Below, one piece after another: positions 5,065 through 7,082 of a stretch of DNA of 7,082 bases. The position numbers and the translations under genes are program-made. Source of the DNA: Pseudomonadota bacterium (GTDB lineage Bacteria > Pseudomonadota > Alphaproteobacteria > Rhizobiales > Xanthobacteraceae); the NCBI GenBank assembly GCA_023405565.1, contig JAEXXW010000368.1:1-7082 (forward strand). Direction: 5' to 3'. Within the stretch, counting starts at the first letter, position 1; every line of letters begins with the position of its first letter. The notes under the pieces were generated by a model that ran no database searches, had not been told where the DNA came from, and was given only the letters and a program-made list of their open reading frames with translations.

Positions 5065-5925
5065 TCAACTCGGCACTGACCCTACGGCCACTGGCCGGCT
5101 CGGATCCTTCACCCATTCCGTCCACGAGCCAGGATAGAGCGATGCCGAGACACCGAGTGTCTGCAAGGCGGCAACGCCGTAAGCCGCTGCGACGCCCGAG
5201 CCGCAATAGATAGCGATGGGCGATGTCGTGTTGAGATCAACACCGAGATTGCCAAGCAGATCGCGCAGCGCGCTCTCGGCTTTGATACGGCCATCCGCGT
5301 TCTGAAGCTGAGCCGCCGGCAGGCTGTAGGCGCCCGGAATGTGACCAGTGCCAGCTTGACCGGCCTGACCTTCATATGCATCGCGGCCGCGCGCATCGAA
5401 CAACGCGCCTGAGGCAGCAATATCGAGCGCCTTGTCCGCATTGATGTCCGGCAGATGGCCTGCTTTCAACACAATATGACCGCGGCGCCTCACGCCCGCG
5501 TCACGGGTGATCGCTTGTCCCGTTGCCTTCCAGGCCGCATAGCCTCCGTCAAGAATATAGACCGTCTCGATCCCGGCCCATCGCAACACCCACCACAAAC
5601 GAGCAGCGGAGGTGCCTTTGCTCTCGTCATAGACCACCACCGTGCTATCCGCGTTGATACCCCAACGGCGCGCATCGCGTTGAAGCGTCGCAATGTCAGG
5701 CAAAGGAAGTCGCCCGGTCTGCGCCCCAGCCTCTCCTGCCGCCTCGATATTGATGTCCACGTGCACTGCACCGGGCAGCCGGTCGGCCGACAGGAGCACC
5801 GCCGGATCGCCAGCACTCGTGTCAAACCGGGCATCCAGCAGCACGAGCGGACGTCCATCTGTTTGCCAGGACTGTACCGTCTCGACATCGACGAACGGCG
5901 ACGACGAAGCGCTTGAGGAACTCAT
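5065..5925 (-). CDS. sseA: 3-mercaptopyruvate sulfurtransferase (two-domain rhodanese)
   Basis: This 286-residue cytosolic enzyme transfers sulfur from 3-mercaptopyruvate, or possibly thiosulfate, to a thiol or cyanide acceptor through a cysteine persulfide. It has two rhodanese domains. The N-terminal one (about 10-137) is inactive, with LLDARFD (29-35), RLPGAVHVD (49-57) and ILDGGYAAW (124-132). The C-terminal one (about 150-283) has LFDARGRDAYEG (175-186), GHIPGAYSLP (194-203) and the active loop CGSGVAA (241-247). C241 is the only cysteine. A CG[S/T]GV loop points to mercaptopyruvate; thiosulfate sulfurtransferases usually have CRKGV. The start is ATG 5925, with AAGGAG 8 bases upstream; a TTG at 5928 is a less likely start. 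The ATG shares one base with the stop of the exporter gene (TGATG), so the two are translationally coupled. The Ser-rich first nine residues are unremarkable. The downstream gap of 124 bp holds a candidate promoter. Confidence 0.9.
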   Translation of the reverse strand: MSSSSASSSPFVDVETVQSWQTDGRPLVLLDARFDTSAGDPAVLLSADRLPGAVHVDINIEAAGEAGAQTGRLPLPDIATLQRDARRWGINADSTVVVYDESKGTSAARLWWVLRWAGIETVYILDGGYAAWKATGQAITRDAGVRRRGHIVLKAGHLPDINADKALDIAASGALFDARGRDAYEGQAGQAGTGHIPGAYSLPAAQLQNADGRIKAESALRDLLGNLGVDLNTTSPIAIYCGSGVAAAYGVAALQTLGVSASLYPGSWTEWVKDPSRPVAVGSVPS

Positions 5926-7082
5926 CAAGATATCTCCTTCTTGTTGGAAGAAGCTGACGCGTGCCGGACAAGGTCGGCACCTGCATTTCGATCAAAGAAG
6001 AGCGAAAGGCCCACGCTCGCCGCCGCACACATCGCGAGAGCGGCGAAGGCGAGTGAGAAGTGAGTTTCGGGGCTCGACGCCGGCAGAAGCAGTTGCGCAA
6101 AACGCGCCGACAGCGCGGCAAACACGACGCCTAGTCCATTTGTCAGGTTCTGGATCGCGAGAAAGAAGCTGGTGGCTGCGGCCATCTGTTCGCGCGTCAC
6201 TTCGGCATACGCGACCGTTCCATATGCATTCATCAGCAGCGAACGAGAGAAGCCGAAAGCCACCAGCACAAGCGCAAGCACCCACCAGATCAGGTCCGCT
6301 CCACAAATCGCCAAAATCGCGAGGAAGAGCGCCGAGAGCGTGCCGTGAAGGAGAAAGCTCCATCGATAGCCATGTAACCGCAACAGAGTCGTGCTGAAGA
6401 ACTTCATTGCAAGCCCGCCGAAAGCAGGCAAGAGCAGGACGAAGCCGCTGGTCAACGCCGATACACCATGGGCCAATTGCAAAGCGAGCGGCAGCAGGAA
6501 CGGAACTCCGCCGACGGCAATTCGGTAAACCGATCCCCCGAGCATCGCTCGCCGGTAGTTCGCCAGCTCCAGCAGGCCAAGGTCGATGAGCGGCGCAGGA
6601 TGCCGACGCGCGTGTCGGATATACAGCACAAGAAAAACTGCGCTCGCGACCCACAACCCTGCCGAGGCGGTCAGCCCCACACTACCACCGCCCAGACCTT
6701 CGCAAGCCAAGGCCGCGCATACAAAGCAGGCGGCGATCAGTATTGAACCCGTAAGATCGAACTTCTGACCTATCGCGGCCCGCTCTTGCGGAATGAGCTT
6801 GAGAATAAGCACCATGGCGATAAGCCCGATTGGAACATTCACGAAGAATATCCATCGCCACGAAAACCACGTAACGATGACGCCCCCCACAGCCGGTCCG
6901 ATCATTGGCGCCACCATGGCCGGGATCAGGACGAGAGCCATGGCATCCACGAACTCCGAGCGGCTGGCTGTCCGCATGACGATCAGGCGTCCGACCGGAG
7001 CCATCAGCGCGCCGCCGACGCCCTGCAGAAAGCGCGACGCGATCAGGTAAGTGTCGCTGGTCGCAAGCCCGCAGAGCACGGA
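5925..7082 (-). CDS. MFS transporter, DHA2 (EmrB/QacA-like) drug or metabolite:H+ antiporter, N-terminus missing (partial)
   Basis: About 385 C-terminal residues of an inner-membrane exporter are visible; the reading frame stays open through the window edge. A GTG at 7079 lies inside the gene, since full-length members have about 450-520 residues and 14 helices. Numbering from that codon, motif B RFLQGVGGALMAP lies at 16-28, with the Arg that is important for proton coupling. The antiporter motif C region IGPAVGG lies at 60-66, followed by WFSWRWIFFVNVPIG (71-85), a strong DHA2 signature. About ten to eleven further hydrophobic spans follow, up to about 362, then a polar tail ending NKKEIS. 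Homologues export drugs, dyes or organic acids; the cargo here is unknown. The codons for its final KKEI contain the ribosome site of the sulfurtransferase gene, so the pair is co-expressed. Confidence 0.88.
   Translation of the reverse strand, partial: SVLCGLATSDTYLIASRFLQGVGGALMAPVGRLIVMRTASRSEFVDAMALVLIPAMVAPMIGPAVGGVIVTWFSWRWIFFVNVPIGLIAMVLILKLIPQERAAIGQKFDLTGSILIAACFVCAALACEGLGGGSVGLTASAGLWVASAVFLVLYIRHARRHPAPLIDLGLLELANYRRAMLGGSVYRIAVGGVPFLLPLALQLAHGVSALTSGFVLLLPAFGGLAMKFFSTTLLRLHGYRWSFLLHGTLSALFLAILAICGADLIWWVLALVLVAFGFSRSLLMNAYGTVAYAEVTREQMAAATSFFLAIQNLTNGLGVVFAALSARFAQLLLPASSPETHFSLAFAALAMCAAASVGLSLFFDRNAGADLVRHASASSNKKEIS
5934..5939 (-). promoter_or_regulatory. Shine-Dalgarno site of the sulfurtransferase, inside the exporter gene
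   Basis: AAGGAG on the minus strand is 8 bases before ATG 5925 and 5 before TTG 5928. The ATG has the better spacing and is the better codon. The site lies within the last codons of the MFS gene. Confidence 0.7.

Overview
The window looks like accessory catabolic and transport DNA from a GC-rich proteobacterium, most likely an alphaproteobacterium of the Hyphomicrobiales (Bradyrhizobium/Rhodopseudomonas-like). This rests on codon style and gene content and is a moderate-confidence guess. There are no RNA genes, CRISPR arrays, insertion sequences or integrases. All gaps between genes are shorter than about 130 bp.

Left module (+ strand, 1-1385): the C-terminal half of a gentisate 1,2-dioxygenase-type bicupin ring-cleavage enzyme, then a complete maleate cis-trans isomerase. 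The 118-bp gap between them carries a strong interrupted hairpin. These enzymes fit a gentisate-type route: aromatic acid to maleylpyruvate, then maleate plus pyruvate, then fumarate. The maleylpyruvate hydrolase that would link them is not in the window.

Right module (- strand, 7082 down to 1490), in order of transcription: a DHA2-type MFS exporter (N-terminus outside the window); a two-rhodanese 3-mercaptopyruvate sulfurtransferase coupled to it by a TGATG stop/start; a 124-bp gap with a candidate promoter and two palindromes; a possible 72-residue small protein; then a taurine/sulfonate/nitrate-class ABC importer (binding protein, permease, ATPase). The module ends with a single-domain cupin related to homogentisate dioxygenase. 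Permease and ATPase overlap by ATGA, and the cupin's Shine-Dalgarno site overlaps the ATPase stop. The two modules converge at 1386-1489.

Interpretation: the right module is probably an uptake-and-oxidation cassette, with an ABC importer delivering a small organic acid or sulfur compound to a cupin dioxygenase. An exporter/sulfurtransferase pair lies upstream and may or may not share a promoter. The substrate cannot be read from the sequence. The least ordinary parts are the importer-plus-cupin cassette, its promoter/operator region, the small ORF overlapping the binding-protein start, and a CxC motif in the binding protein.
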